A stretch of DNA of 64,000 nt from Zonotrichia leucophrys gambelii. Lineage: Eukaryota; Chordata; Aves; Passeriformes; Passerellidae. This document shows, in pieces, positions 37,691 through 48,331 of the stretch. The position numbers were made by a program, and so were the translations under genes. The first letter of the stretch is position 1; each line of letters opens with the position of its first letter. Below the pieces are notes generated by a model, which saw only the letters and a list, made by a program, of their open reading frames with translations, made no database searches and had not been told where the DNA came from. The stretch is from assembly GCF_028769735.1 (NCBI RefSeq), contig NC_088174.1:889501-953500 (forward strand), given 5' to 3'.

Positions 37691-39229
37691 AGATTTGCCC
37701 GCTCTGGTTGGAATGCCCCTCCCCATCAGGAGGCAGGATGGAAGATTAGAGGTTCACGGCAATAAATCCTGGACTGGAGCTGCTGAAGGCAGGAAGATCT
37801 CCCTGGGGCACTGAGATGGGATGATTCCTGTGCAGGGATGGGTTTTTAGCTGATGGTTCCTCCCTAAAGCCAGCTCTGCACGTGTGCTCTTCCCACCTCT
37901 CCTTCCAGGATCCTCTTGAAGCTGCCAGGGAATTAAAGATGGGACACTTCTTGTCTTCCTCAAACGTTTTTGGGGACACTGATCTCAACAGCCAGTGCCT
38001 GACCCAGAGACAACTGTGGTGGGGCTGCCAAACTTCAGGGCTGTCACCTTCAGCAGGAGACATCCCCTGGCAGGATTCCAACGCCCCTAAAGCAATTCCC
38101 ACCCTTCCTGTTATTGTCTCTCTGGGGTTGCTCCAGTGGGCAGAGCTCTAAAACTCGGCTGGTTCATTCTGAGCCTCCCCCAGGTCCCTGCTGGAGGTGC
38201 CACTGCAAAACTCATCAAAAACAGCTGAAATCCTCAATAGGCAGTGGGGACTCCCAGGGATTCTCCCTTTCCTTGGATGGCATCCATGTTCTTCTCTTCC
38301 TGCATGGAATCCATGTTTTTCTCTTCCCATAGGGAATCCATGTTTTTCCCTTCCCACAGGGTAGGACTCACTCAAGGGTGAGTCTGAACTCAGCAGTGCC
38401 CAGTTGTGATTTTGTCACCACCTCTATTAAATTCTGGTTTTTCCTGGCTCATCCCTTAGCTGGCCATCAGTGTGTGGAAGGGATCTGGCAAATCCCAGAG
38501 TGAGGGGAGCCCGGAATTCCTGGCTGTTTCACCCTCCTTCCCCAGGGATAACCAAAGCCCAGACCATGGAAGGACGAGTTCTCTCCCAGATGCCAGGATC
38601 CCCACTGGTGTTCTCCTCTCCTTTCTCTCATTCCCAAGGCATTTTCCCACTGCCAATGAGACATTTTTCACTTCCCCATTGCCAGCTTTCTCTGGTGAGC
38701 ACTGAGGGGGTTCCATGGGCTGAATATGGGGAATCTCAGCAGTCCTGCCCTCCCCAGAACTTTGGAGCTTCTAAATTCCACCCTGTTTATCCAGCCTGTT
38801 TCCTGCTGCCTTTCCTCATTCCCGTTTCCTGGAAAGGTCAACAGCACTTGAAGGCGTTGGTGGCTCTTGGAGGAGAGGCCATTAATCTCTCTATAATTAT
38901 CTGCAATCATTTCAGGAGCAATAACCCATTTGTCCAAGCTTTTCTCAGAAGCTTGTTAAGCAGGAGGAGGGGATGGAAGGTGGGAGACACTGGGAAACAA
39001 TCCAGGGAATGTCCACTGAGCTTCTGGCTCGGTGTGGCTGTGGGAGCTCCGGTGCTGCCAAAGCCACTGAGATCTGCCCCAGCTCTTCAGCCACTGGAAA
39101 GGTCTGGAGATCTCCCCAGATCTTCGTGGGCTTCACATGAAGGGTCTGGATCCACTCCACAACTGACAGTGCTTGGATTTACTTCAATTGGAATTGTTTA
39201 GGAAGTTTGGCCCTGAATTCAAAATATTC
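37691..39229. other. Gene-free stretch
   Basis: Includes a three-copy, roughly 30-bp repeat at 38277-38362 (ggaatccatgtttttctctt). Nothing else recognised. Confidence 0.4.
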
Positions 39230-39500
39230 ACAGTTCTGGAGCTGAACTACTTAAATGAAGTAGATTTACCAAAATGAATGAAGATAATAAATAGCACTCA
39301 GAAATTAAAAAGCCCAAATCCACTCCCATTTTCTATGAATTGATAACAATATTTCTTACATACATAGGTGTGTATAAGCAAAGGATTAATTAAAGGTTAG
39401 AACAATTACTCAGGCGAGGGGAGTTTGCTCAGGTTTAAAGCCCACAGCATTCAGGATTCATTCAAAGATCTGCTAGAGAGAAATGAATGGAATAATTACA
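39230..39500. promoter_or_regulatory. AT-rich island, possible conserved non-coding element
   Basis: Repeat-free AT-rich block with aaaggattaattaaaggtta and similar homeodomain-type sites, about 9 kb upstream of EDNRB2 coding sequence. Function is not shown by the sequence. Confidence 0.3.
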
Positions 39501-39929
39501 TTCCACTCTGCTGCAGGAGCCAGTAGCCCACCTTTAATCAAGCCCATTAGCAAATGGCACCAGTGCTTCCAACAGAGGGAGGTTTGTGGGAGACATCCCC
39601 AAAACACCTCAGGGAAATGTGACACACAAAACCCAGGCAGAAATCCCATTTCTGTGTCCATGGGCCTCGCTCCCATGTCCAGCCTGGCACCAGATCAGCT
39701 GTGGAGCAACCTATGGATCCTGAGGAGCCACAGTTCCACACCCAGGAGAGCAGGGACCTTCTTGAGAGCCATGGCAGAGCTCAGGGTGAGGAGGGACAAT
39801 TCCACCAGCCCTTTGCGAGGATCCCCTGCAGTCACCAACTGCCTTGAGAGCAGCAATCCCGACCCTGTGAACACCTGGGAGGTTCCTTCCCTCTGCCTCT
39901 GGAGAGCCCTCAGGCCTTGTGGGGCTCCT

Positions 39930-40838
39930 GGAGAAACTGGGAGGGAGCAGCCGGGGGGATCGGGCTCTGCTGCCAGGGAGCAGGGACAGGATGGGAGGGA
40001 ATGGCCTCAGGCTGGGCCAGGGGATGTGGGAGCATCAGGAGTGGGATGGTGGGGATGGACAGAGAGGAGAGATCTTTGCAGCCAGGTCGTGGAGTTTGGG
40101 GTTTATTGCAAAGGGCCTGGGGGCAGGGCCCTGCTGGGAGCTCAGAGCAGGCCTCAGAGCAGGCCCGAGAAAAGAGAGGGGGAGAGAGGATGAGAGGGTG
40201 AGAGAGTAAAAGGGGTACCAGGGCGAAGTTCTTTTTACAATAAATCTTCTTCTGTGTTGAATACTCTAATTCTCACTACCCAATCTAGTACAAGATACAA
40301 ATCCTATAGCATTTACATACAGCCTGTCAGAATCACTATATTACCACACTGTGTTACATGTTAAACCCTAAAAACTCCTCTTTGTGCTCCTTCTGCCAAG
40401 CTGTAGGGTCTGCTCAGACTTTTGGACCTGTCTGCAAGAAGAAGTTGTTCCATCAAAAGGGAATTACCTTCAGTCTGGCCTCACCATTGTTTTCCAGTTC
40501 TTCAGTAACTGAGGTATCTCAAAGCTTGCTTTCACTTCAATCTTGCTTATAGTTTCTATATTCTCAAAATCTTCTGCCAGACAATCATATTTATAAGGCT
40601 TTCCTGTGTCATCTTCCCCAAGAGGGGAGGCTCAGATTGGAAACTGGGGAAAGATTCTTCACAGGAAGGGTTGCCCAGCCCTGGCACAGCTGCCCAGGGC
40701 AGTGGTGGAATTCCCATCCCTGGAAGTGGGTTAAAACCACATGGATGTGGCACTAGGGGACAAGGCTTAGTGGTGGCTGATGGTTGGACTTGGTGGCCAA
40801 AAGGTCTTTTCCACTTCAACAGCTCCATGATTCTGTGA
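39930..40838 (-). mobile_element. CR1 fragment interrupted by an LTR
   Basis: Antisense CR1 (gggagggaatggcctcaggc, tgggccaggggа-type motif) stops near 40024 and resumes at about 40623 as ggaggctcagattgg, ending ttccacttcaacagctccat at 40838. Confidence 0.8.
40025..40622 (-). mobile_element. LTR nested in a CR1 copy
   Basis: Lies between the two CR1 halves with a short direct repeat (agggga) at both junctions. The minus strand carries gcaataaacccc (AATAAA near 40101-40106). Exact ends are uncertain by a few bases. No coding remnants. Confidence 0.72.
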
Positions 40839-43574
40839 TGTTAATCCCTCTTCCCACCAGGCCAGGATCAGCATCCTCCTACCACTGGTTTCCACATCTT
40901 TGGGACACAGAGCTGTCCCAAACCCCTGTGACTTCCTTAGGGCTCCTGTGCCCCTAGGGACACAGCTCAGCCTCTGATCCTTGTCACCAGGGCCAGCTGC
41001 ACATCCCCGGTGTGTCCGATGTCCCAGCAGGGCCACCCCCGAGTGGTGACACGGGGACAGGAGGTGAGACAGCAGCAGCAGCAGCGTCTGTCCCGTGTCC
41101 CCCCGCTGTCCCGTCTCCCTCCGTCTGTCCCGTGTCCCACCGTCTGTCCCGTGTCCCTCCGTCTGTCCCGTGTCCCTCTGGCTGTCCCGGCCTGGCTGCA
41201 AACGCCCCGTCCCCTCCAACAGCTCCAAGAACTCGACTCCGCTCGGCCCCGCTGATAAGAAAGTTATGAGCAAAAAAAAAAACTTCAATAGCGGGGTCAG
41301 CGCGGGCTCGTGGGAACAGCGGGGATGTGGCGGCGCTTCCCGAGGCATCCCCTCCCTGCTCCAGGGAAGGGAAAATCCCGTGGGATGAACGATCCCGTCC
41401 TGCACCCACAGAGACACCCACCCATCCCTCTGCACACACTGCACACCCTGCAATAATCCCGGTTTTCCAGCTCTTTGAACATTCCCGGGTTGGGGGATCT
41501 ACCCTGGAGTTGCTGGATGTTCCAGTGTTAAATCCAAGGGGAATTTCCTGGAGCTCCTCCTGGGCTGCTGGGGCAGGATGGGCAGCAGGAATAAGGGACA
41601 AATGGAGGTTTGCTTCCCAAGCCACAGGGACATTTCTCCTGGCTCTGAGGCTTCAGGCTCAGCTCTCCATGAAATAGGAAAGGGAAGGAGCAGAGGGCAG
41701 GGCAGGAACTGGCACCACCTCTTGCTCTCCTCACTCTTCACTGCTGGGTTCCTCCAGGGGTTAAAACCAGGGAATATCAGCCTGGAGAGGGCAAGGAGAA
41801 GGGGAAATTCAGAGAGCAGAACTTGATGTGAGTGAAAATATTTGCAGCAGAAAAGCACTGCTGGAAAGATGCCAGAGTTGTTCTCCAGCTCTCCTCTGGC
41901 ATAAGAGCAGGGCAAAGGGAATGCTGGCAGCAGGACTTGGGGAGTATGACCAGAAAATCAGGCACAATCTTCTGTTTATTTGTTTTAATGATGCCAGTGG
42001 AAGTGTTGGGCTGGGAGGCAGCTCCTGATCTTTCCACTTCAGCATTCCCAGTGCCCCAGCACTAAATCCCAGCCTTCCCAGAGGATGCCTGAGCAGAAAT
42101 ACACTCAGCATCTCAGTCAGATGACACCAGGCCTCTCAAAAGCAGAATTTGCCAGCTGACAACCCTGGAAAAATGTTTTCCTGAAGGATTTGTCCCTGCA
42201 GGTCCCCAGCAGTCGCTTCTCTGTGATGTTCTACCTGCCTGAATTCCCGAGGGAATGTCTCTGAGCTCTCCTGCTCAGCTCCCAGAGGAGAGGCTGTTTG
42301 TGGTGCCTCCAGGGATGTTCCCTCCTGCCAGGCATCCCTGATTTCCCACAGCATCTGGGATAACAGACCTACACTGGGCATGGGGCTCTTCCAGCTGGAC
42401 TGAAATGGGGTCTGGGCCAGGCTATGAAGAGCAAGTAGTGCCCTAATTAGTGCCATAATTAGAGCAATTGGTGGGGGGTCTGGGAGCACCTCCATCCCCT
42501 CCTGTGCACATCCCTGGGCACACAGCTGCATTCCCCTGCCATGGGGTGAGCACCCAGATGTTGGGAGGGGAAAGGAGAACCTCCCAAATGATTCCCCAGG
42601 TGTTTCTCTGCTCCATGGCCTCACCTGTAAATCAGATTCCTCTCAATCTCCTCACCCCAAAGCAGAGCCCAGCTGAGCCTCTGTGGGCAGCTCCCACCTG
42701 TCCCATGCAGGTCACACCCTGTGGTTCCAGCTGGGAGCAGCAGCCATTCCCTTCACCAACCCCTGCCTGGCAAAGCTGCTCCTGTGGCTTGGACAAAGCC
42801 ATTGGCACATTCCCACAGCTGGCACAGCCCTGAGGGATGTGGCCTCAGGGATCCCTGGAAGCTGTGCTGCTTTCCTGCTGGGACACACAGCACAGCATGT
42901 GGCCTGGCTTTGGGGTTTCACTCTCACCATTTTGGGGTTTCATTGTCACCATTGATGGGACTCAGCACCAGCCCCAGACCCCAGGGTGTGTCAGGGCCCT
43001 CTGGCTGGGCAAGGCTGGGCTTTCCTGGGGTCTCTAGGGGTTGGAGCCATCCTTTGTCCCCAGCAGAACAGAGGGGGCCATTCATGGCCTGTCCCGTGCA
43101 GGAACGTGACTGGCCCAGAATAGGCAGGGAGGGGGGCCCTGCACGCCCCAAACTGCTCTGTTTTGGGGAAGAGAGCCCAGGAAAAGCTGCAGCTCCTCAC
43201 AGAGGCCAAAGGGTTAAAGGGTGGTTAAATCCATGGATTGTGCCCCGGGCAGAGGAGCCTTTGAGGGGCTCTCCCTGCTCTGCCTGGGATGGAGAGGGCA
43301 CAGGGGACAGGGACAGGGCCAGGTCACCTCCTGCTGCCCCTCAGAGCCTCCAGCTGGCAATGGACTTTTCTGCTCCCAGAGCAAAATCCAGCCCCAGAGC
43401 CCCAGGGATGCACCAAGGTGCAGGAATGACCCACTGAGCTCCAGAGTCGGCTCTGGGACACAAAAGGTGGAAACATCTCTGGGTGTTACTGGACAAAATG
43501 GGACAGAGCTGAGTGCTCCAGGCAAGGCCAGGGATGGGCTGTGTCCTTCCTGCCCAGCCCAGCAAACCTGGCTT
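40839..43574. other. Gene-free stretch
   Basis: Contains a 19-bp tandem repeat at 41085-41189 (ccgtctgtcccgtgtccct, about five units). No exon recognised. Confidence 0.42.
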
Positions 43575-43842
43575 TTCCTTCTCTCCTTCCCACTAAACCT
43601 GGATTTATTTCCATGTCCTTCCCACTAAACCTGGCTCTACCTCTGTGTCCTTCACACCAAACCTGGCTTTACTTCCATGTCCTTCCCACTTAAACCTGGC
43701 TTTATTTCCATGTCCTTCCTACTAAACCTGGCTTTTCCTGCTGTCCTTCCCACTAAACCTGGCTCTACCTCTGTGTCCTTCCCACTTAAACCTGGCTTTA
43801 CCTCCATGTCCTTCCCACTAAACCTGGCTTTTCCTGCATACA
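43575..43842 (+). repeat. 32-33 bp minisatellite
   Basis: About eight units of ccttcccactaaacctggct followed by a variable part ending tccatgt or ctgtgt. Confidence 0.92.
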
Positions 43843-44059
43843 CAGATGATTTCTGCCCTATTTACAAACCCTGACCACTGAGCAGAGCCAGGCTGCTGCA
43901 GTTCTCACCAGGAACTTTGCACAAACCCTGAGCTGAGGATCGTGTCCCTCACGGAGCAGGCAGTGGCAGCCCCTGTGCAGCTTTATTTGTTTGTTGTTGT
44001 CACTCCTCCCCAGAGCTGTCCCGTGTTTCTCCCGCCTTTCCCTCCTCCATCCCCGTCCC

Positions 44060-44140
44060 CATCAGCCATTGGCGCAGGGGCTGAGCTGGGGGAGCCCTGG
44101 GATGTTCTATAAAACCACCCACGGCAGCAAGGAGCGTTTT
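44060..44140 (+). promoter_or_regulatory. Candidate TATA/CCAAT promoter, possibly of EDNRB2
   Basis: TATAAAA is at 44108-44114 with an inverted CCAAT box (ATTGG) at 44068-44072, which is the classical spacing for a start site near 44138-44142. Downstream sequence runs into a good splice donor (gaag/gtaatg, GT at 44265). The nearest downstream plus-strand gene with an apparent upstream acceptor is EDNRB2, 4 kb away. Box positions are seen; assignment to EDNRB2 is inference. Confidence 0.4.
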
Positions 44141-44264
44141 CCACAGCTCCAGCCCCTCTCAAACGCCAAGCCCAGCATCCAGAGCAGTGCAGCTCCCCCA
44201 GGACATGCCCGGCAGGGGGAAGGAGCCCTGAGGAGCAGCTCCCACATTCCAGGGCAGCAGGAAG
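44140..44264 (+). other. Candidate non-coding first exon with a short upstream ORF
   Basis: The stretch runs from the predicted start site to the donor at 44265. It contains an ATG at about 44204 opening an eight-codon frame (MPGRGKEP) closed by TGA. If spliced to the acceptor near 48297 it would form the EDNRB2 5' UTR. No transcript evidence is available. Confidence 0.33.
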
Positions 44265-46794
44265 GTAATGACTCCCAGGAAAGCTTTGCTCTCCTGTGCA
44301 TTAACCTGCAGACAAAATGATTCCTTGTGTCTGGGGGAGGTTTTGCAGCCCCCTCTGGGGAAGGTGCTGGAGGCACCACGGTGGCTGGACAAGGTGCAGG
44401 ATGGGGCAGGAGAGGAGGAATCAGCACACCTGGGCGGGAGCTGCTCCTGCTGCCGGGGCAGGCTGGGCTCGGGGCAGGGAGCCCCGGGGGTGGGATGTGC
44501 TGCTGTCACCCCTCTCCCTCCTCTCCTCCACCCACAGAGGTTGTGCTGCAATATTTACCCACAGAAAAGCCGTGCTTGGTGTCTGCAGAGAGGAGTCTGG
44601 AGAGGTGGAACTGCTCTGAAGGGAGGGAGAGGAGGAAGAGGAGGATGGAGGGAGAGGCTGCTGGGTGTGAGGATGGAGGTGCTGGGCTCTCCTGGGCTCC
44701 CAGGGAAGAGGGATTCCAACCCCACTCATGACACCTTCCAGCCAGAATCAGCTCTGGAGGGTTGAGGTGACAGTTTTCGGTCTGAGTTTCTCTCTGGGAG
44801 TCTCCCCCTGATTCCCTGAATCCATGTCAGCATTCCAGTGGCTCCAGCTGCCATCTGGGCTCAGCACAGTTAAAATTCCCCCTGGGATGGGTGAAAGCAG
44901 TTCTGGATCTGGGGTTTAACCGTGCTGGTGTTGGTTTCCCATCTGAACAAGGTTCTTGATGCTCCTGTGCCTCAGTTTCCCTCAGCTGAGGAAGGGCTGT
45001 GCTTCCAAGCACTCCAAGATGGGATGAGCAAGGAGTAAATGGGCAGCTGGACAGGAGCAAACATTTTTTTTTTTGCCTGAATTTTGGGTTTAATAAGATT
45101 TGATGCAGTTTAGGGCGAGCTGGGGAGGAAGTGTTTTCCTCTCCAGTGCTTTGTGGTTGAGTCCTGGAGGGGCTGGGCAGGAGCTGTGTCCTGTGATCCT
45201 CCCTCACATGAGCTCCTCTCCAAGCCCCAGGGGTTTTGTGCTTCTGCATTTTTCTTTACCAGAGCTCTGAGTTAAACAGCTGTGGGGGCTGTGGGGGGCT
45301 CTGGGCACGTTCCCTGTTCCAGGGGTGCTCTGGCACTTTCTGCCAGTGCCACCTCTGTCCCCCAGACAATGGCTGTGCCATCCAGAGGCTGTCCCTGGGA
45401 GCTCTTGAGGACCCCAGGCTGGAATTCTGAGGGGGGTCTGCCTCTCCTGAGAGCTGCAATCCTGTGGGCACGGTGGGGAGCAGAGCTGGGCACACCCCCT
45501 GTGGGCACCGGTGCCAGGCATGGCTGGGGGGGACAGCGAGGCTGAAATCCCTGGAACAGCTCAGAGCAGGGATTGTGCCCAGGTTTGTGATCCTGTGGGG
45601 CATTTATCAATCTCTTCCTTCCTTTCTTCGCCCTTCCCAGCCCAGCCCAGGCATTCCCACAAATGCTGCCCCTGGGGAGGCACAGCTGTGCCCACAGGAG
45701 CTGTGGGCAGTGCTGGGGCTCCTGCCTGGCCTGGCCACTCCTCCAGGGTGGGAGCTGTGCTGGGCCCGGGATTGCCCTGGCCATGGGCAGGGAGAGCCCT
45801 GCTGCAGCTGGAGTGCCTTGGCTGTCACTCCCAGTTGTACAGAGCTGGGGTATGGAACAGTTACAGAACTGGGAGCAGCTCCCGGGGTGCAGCGGGTTTG
45901 GGATCAGACCCCAGCTCTGCCTGGGGGAGTCAGAGCAGAGCTTGAGCCCCTGCTCTGCTCCCAGTCAGGCTCCCTGGTCCCTGATCCCTGCCTCATTGTT
46001 CCCTGGAGCAGGGAAATCCCAGGGACTCTCACAAAGGCTCCAGCCCCCAGTCCAGCCACAGCAATTTCTTCTTCCTCCAGAGCTGGGAAATTTCACAGTT
46101 TGACAGAAGTGTTCCTTATTCACTCCAACCAGGAGTCCCTGGATTTATCCCTGTTTCAGGAACAGGCTGGAGTTTGCTCCTTCTCTGGGCTCGTTTCCCA
46201 GCCTGGCTCTCCCAGAGCCCCCTCCTCAATACCCCCTGGGATGGAGCCACCCCCAGCTCCTCCCGTGGTTGTGGGGCAGCCCCTGGGCTCCTCCTGCCTG
46301 CTCAGAGCTGAGCAGAGCAAAACCACCCTGGGGACATTCCAGGCATGGAGACCTTTCCCTGTGCCAGCAGCCAGGGCTGGAGGGAGCCCAGGGAGAGTCA
46401 CAGCCCCGGGCAGGGCAGCAGGGGCTGGGGAGGAAGGGCAGGGAGGGGCTGGGCTGCTGCCACATGAGGGCCATGGGTCGGGAGACTCAGCAGTCAGGGT
46501 GGGAGCAGAGGGCGGGCTGCTGCACATCAGGCAGCCACATCAGTGGCATGCGCAAAGCCTGCAGCGTTTCCCCAGCAGGGCTGTGCTGAGCCCTCTCTCT
46601 GCAGGGGCAGCCCTGGGGCCAGCTGGGCAGGGGGATGTTGGTGAGGATTCAGTTCCCCCCTGGAACGAGCTGGAAATTTCTGCTGGGTTTCTGGAGCCCG
46701 AGGTGGGACTGCAGAGCTGCCCAGATGGGCAGGCATTGACAGAGGTGCCCCAAAACTGCAGCCTCAACCTGTCAGGAGCTAAATGGCCCAAAAC
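44265..46794. other. Gene-free stretch upstream of EDNRB2
   Basis: GC-rich unique sequence. A long frame at 45464-47014 has no recognisable domain and runs into a CR1 copy. It would be the first part of intron 1 if the 44-kb promoter serves EDNRB2. Confidence 0.4.
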
Positions 46795-47085
46795 GAAACC
46801 CTTCAGGTCCCTGAGGGGGCAGTCGGGCTCTGCTCCAGGGAACAGGGACAGGAGGAGAGGGAACAGCCCCAGGATGGGCCAGGGCAGGTCGGAGTGGGCA
46901 CCAGGAGGAATTTCTCCATGGAAAGGGTGGTCAGGCCTTGGCAGGGGCTGCCCAGGGAGGTTTGGAGTGCCCATCCCTGGAGGTGTCCAAGGAACACCTG
47001 GACTCAGCTGGTGAGGAGGTGGGGATTGGGCACAGACTGGACTCCGTGATCCTGTGGGGCTTTTCCAATGTCAGTGATTCTGGGG
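46795..47085 (-). mobile_element. CR1 fragment
   Basis: Antisense: ggacaggaggagagggaaca, tttggagtgcccatccctgg, ccgtgatcctgtggggcttt. A 33-bp direct repeat of the tail (ttttccaatgtcagtgattc) follows at 47105-47132. Confidence 0.82.
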
Positions 47086-47430
47086 TCTGAAAACCTTTCC
47101 TGGGGGCTTTTCCAATGTCAGTGATTCTGGGATTCTCAGTGAGGAGTGGGATGGGCACAGGAGGGATTGGGACTGCCCAAGAGCAGCAATGCAGGAGGTG
47201 CAGCCCCTGCTGCCACAGTCCCTGAGCACAGACAGGTGTCCCAGCCCCTGCAGGGCCACGTCACAGGCACAAGGGACAGTTTGTTCTCCTTCCACTTTGT
47301 TCTACTGCGCTGTTTAAATTTAGCAGCACAAACCCCACCCTCAGGGTCAGCAGCTCTGACCTGGTGGGATCCAATCTGGCATCGTTTGCTTGCTATGATG
47401 ATGGAGCTCTCCAGCAACTCATAAATGGAA

Positions 47431-47800
47431 TTGAATCATAAAATAGAATATCCCAGCTTGGAAGGGACCCCCAGGGATCACCCAGCCCAGCCCCTGGCCC
47501 TGCAGAGACCCCCAAGAACCCCACCCTGGGCATCCCTGGAGCGCTGTCCAAACCCTCCTGGAGCTCTGGCAGCCTCGGGGCTGTGCCCATTCTGTGGGGA
47601 GCCTGGGCAGTGCCAGCACCCTCTAGGGCAGAACCTTTCCTGATCTCCATCCTAACCCTCCCTGGCACAGCTCCAGCTGTTCCCTGGGTCTGTCCCTGCT
47701 CACAGAGAGCAGAGATTGGAGTTGCCCCTTGTGAGGAGCTTTCAGACCCCAGTGAGGTCTGACCTCAGCCTCCTCCTCTGCAGGCTGGACAACTTTCCTT
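47431..47800 (+). mobile_element. CR1 3' region next to the EDNRB2 exon 1 duplicate
   Basis: Sense: gaatatcccagcttggaagg, tggagctctggcagcctcgg, gtgaggagctttcagacccc, agtgaggtctgacctcagcc. Its 3' part is included in the tandem duplication. Confidence 0.85.
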
Positions 47801-48113
47801 CTCTCCAATATCCCATCTCTCTATCCATCCTCTGCGAAACAATTTCTCTCCCTGCACCCTTTCTCCCCTGGCAGATCCCACAGGACCCCCAGGACACCCC
47901 TCAAGCACCATGAGCACTCCTGCAGCCCCCAGCCTGGCTGTGCCCTCCTCAGCAGGACCCATCCTCTTCCCCACCGCCCTGGCCATTGTCCTGAGCTGCC
48001 TCTCCTTGTTCTTCACAAGAACAAGTGCACGAGGAACGGCGCCAACATGCTCATGGTCCCTGGGCAACCTGCTCTACATCCTCTACAAAGCACTGTAGAG
48101 GAAACACTTCCTC
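47749..48113 (+). pseudogene. Partial tandem duplicate of EDNRB2 exon 1 with internal deletion
   Basis: This segment repeats the 5' flank, the acceptor-like site, the ATG and about the first 31 codons of EDNRB2 exon 1. It then jumps, with roughly 270 bp missing and a frame change, to the part coding for the first intracellular loop and TM2, and ends in a stop. The ATG at 47910 opens a 62-codon frame to 48098 that begins [17 protein letters not shown] like the real gene. The receptor N-terminal domain and TM1 are missing, and no splice donor is kept where exon 1 should end. The offset from the true copy is 422 bp at the ATG and 439 bp at the 5' edge, where a shared CR1 remnant begins. It cannot encode a receptor. 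If transcribed it could act as an upstream ORF or decoy start. Confidence 0.88.
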
Positions 48114-48188
48114 CCCAGCTCGCCTTAAACTGAATCAAATCTGTTGTTAAACCCAAATCTGTTGTTAAACACGAATCTTTTGTAAAAC

Positions 48189-48331
48189 CAGTGAGGTCCG
48201 ACCTCAGCCTCCTTCTCTGCAGGCTGGACAACTCTCCTCTCTCTCTCCATGTTCTGCTAAACAATTTCTCTCCCTGCTCCCTTTCTCCCCTGGCAGATCC
48301 CACAGGACCCCCAGGACACCCCTCAAGCACC
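48189..48331 (+). promoter_or_regulatory. EDNRB2: EDNRB2 5' flank with probable 3' splice site before the start codon
   Basis: A pyrimidine-rich tract ends in ccctggcag at about 48297, 34 bases before the ATG, and looks like a genuine acceptor. This suggests the coding exon is preceded by a separate non-coding exon. The left part of the stretch (48189-48240) resembles the CR1 consensus and matches the CR1 remnant at 47751-47800. Acceptor use is inferred, not proven. Confidence 0.5.

Noticed and set aside
45464..47014. A 516-codon open frame on the plus strand
   Set aside because: Low-complexity composition without any domain, splice context or family resemblance. It runs into an antisense CR1 copy, and GC-rich DNA with few stop codons explains it.
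47910..48098. A second functional endothelin receptor start
   Set aside because: The copy lacks the ligand-binding N-terminus and TM1, is out of frame after the deletion, and has no downstream exons of its own.
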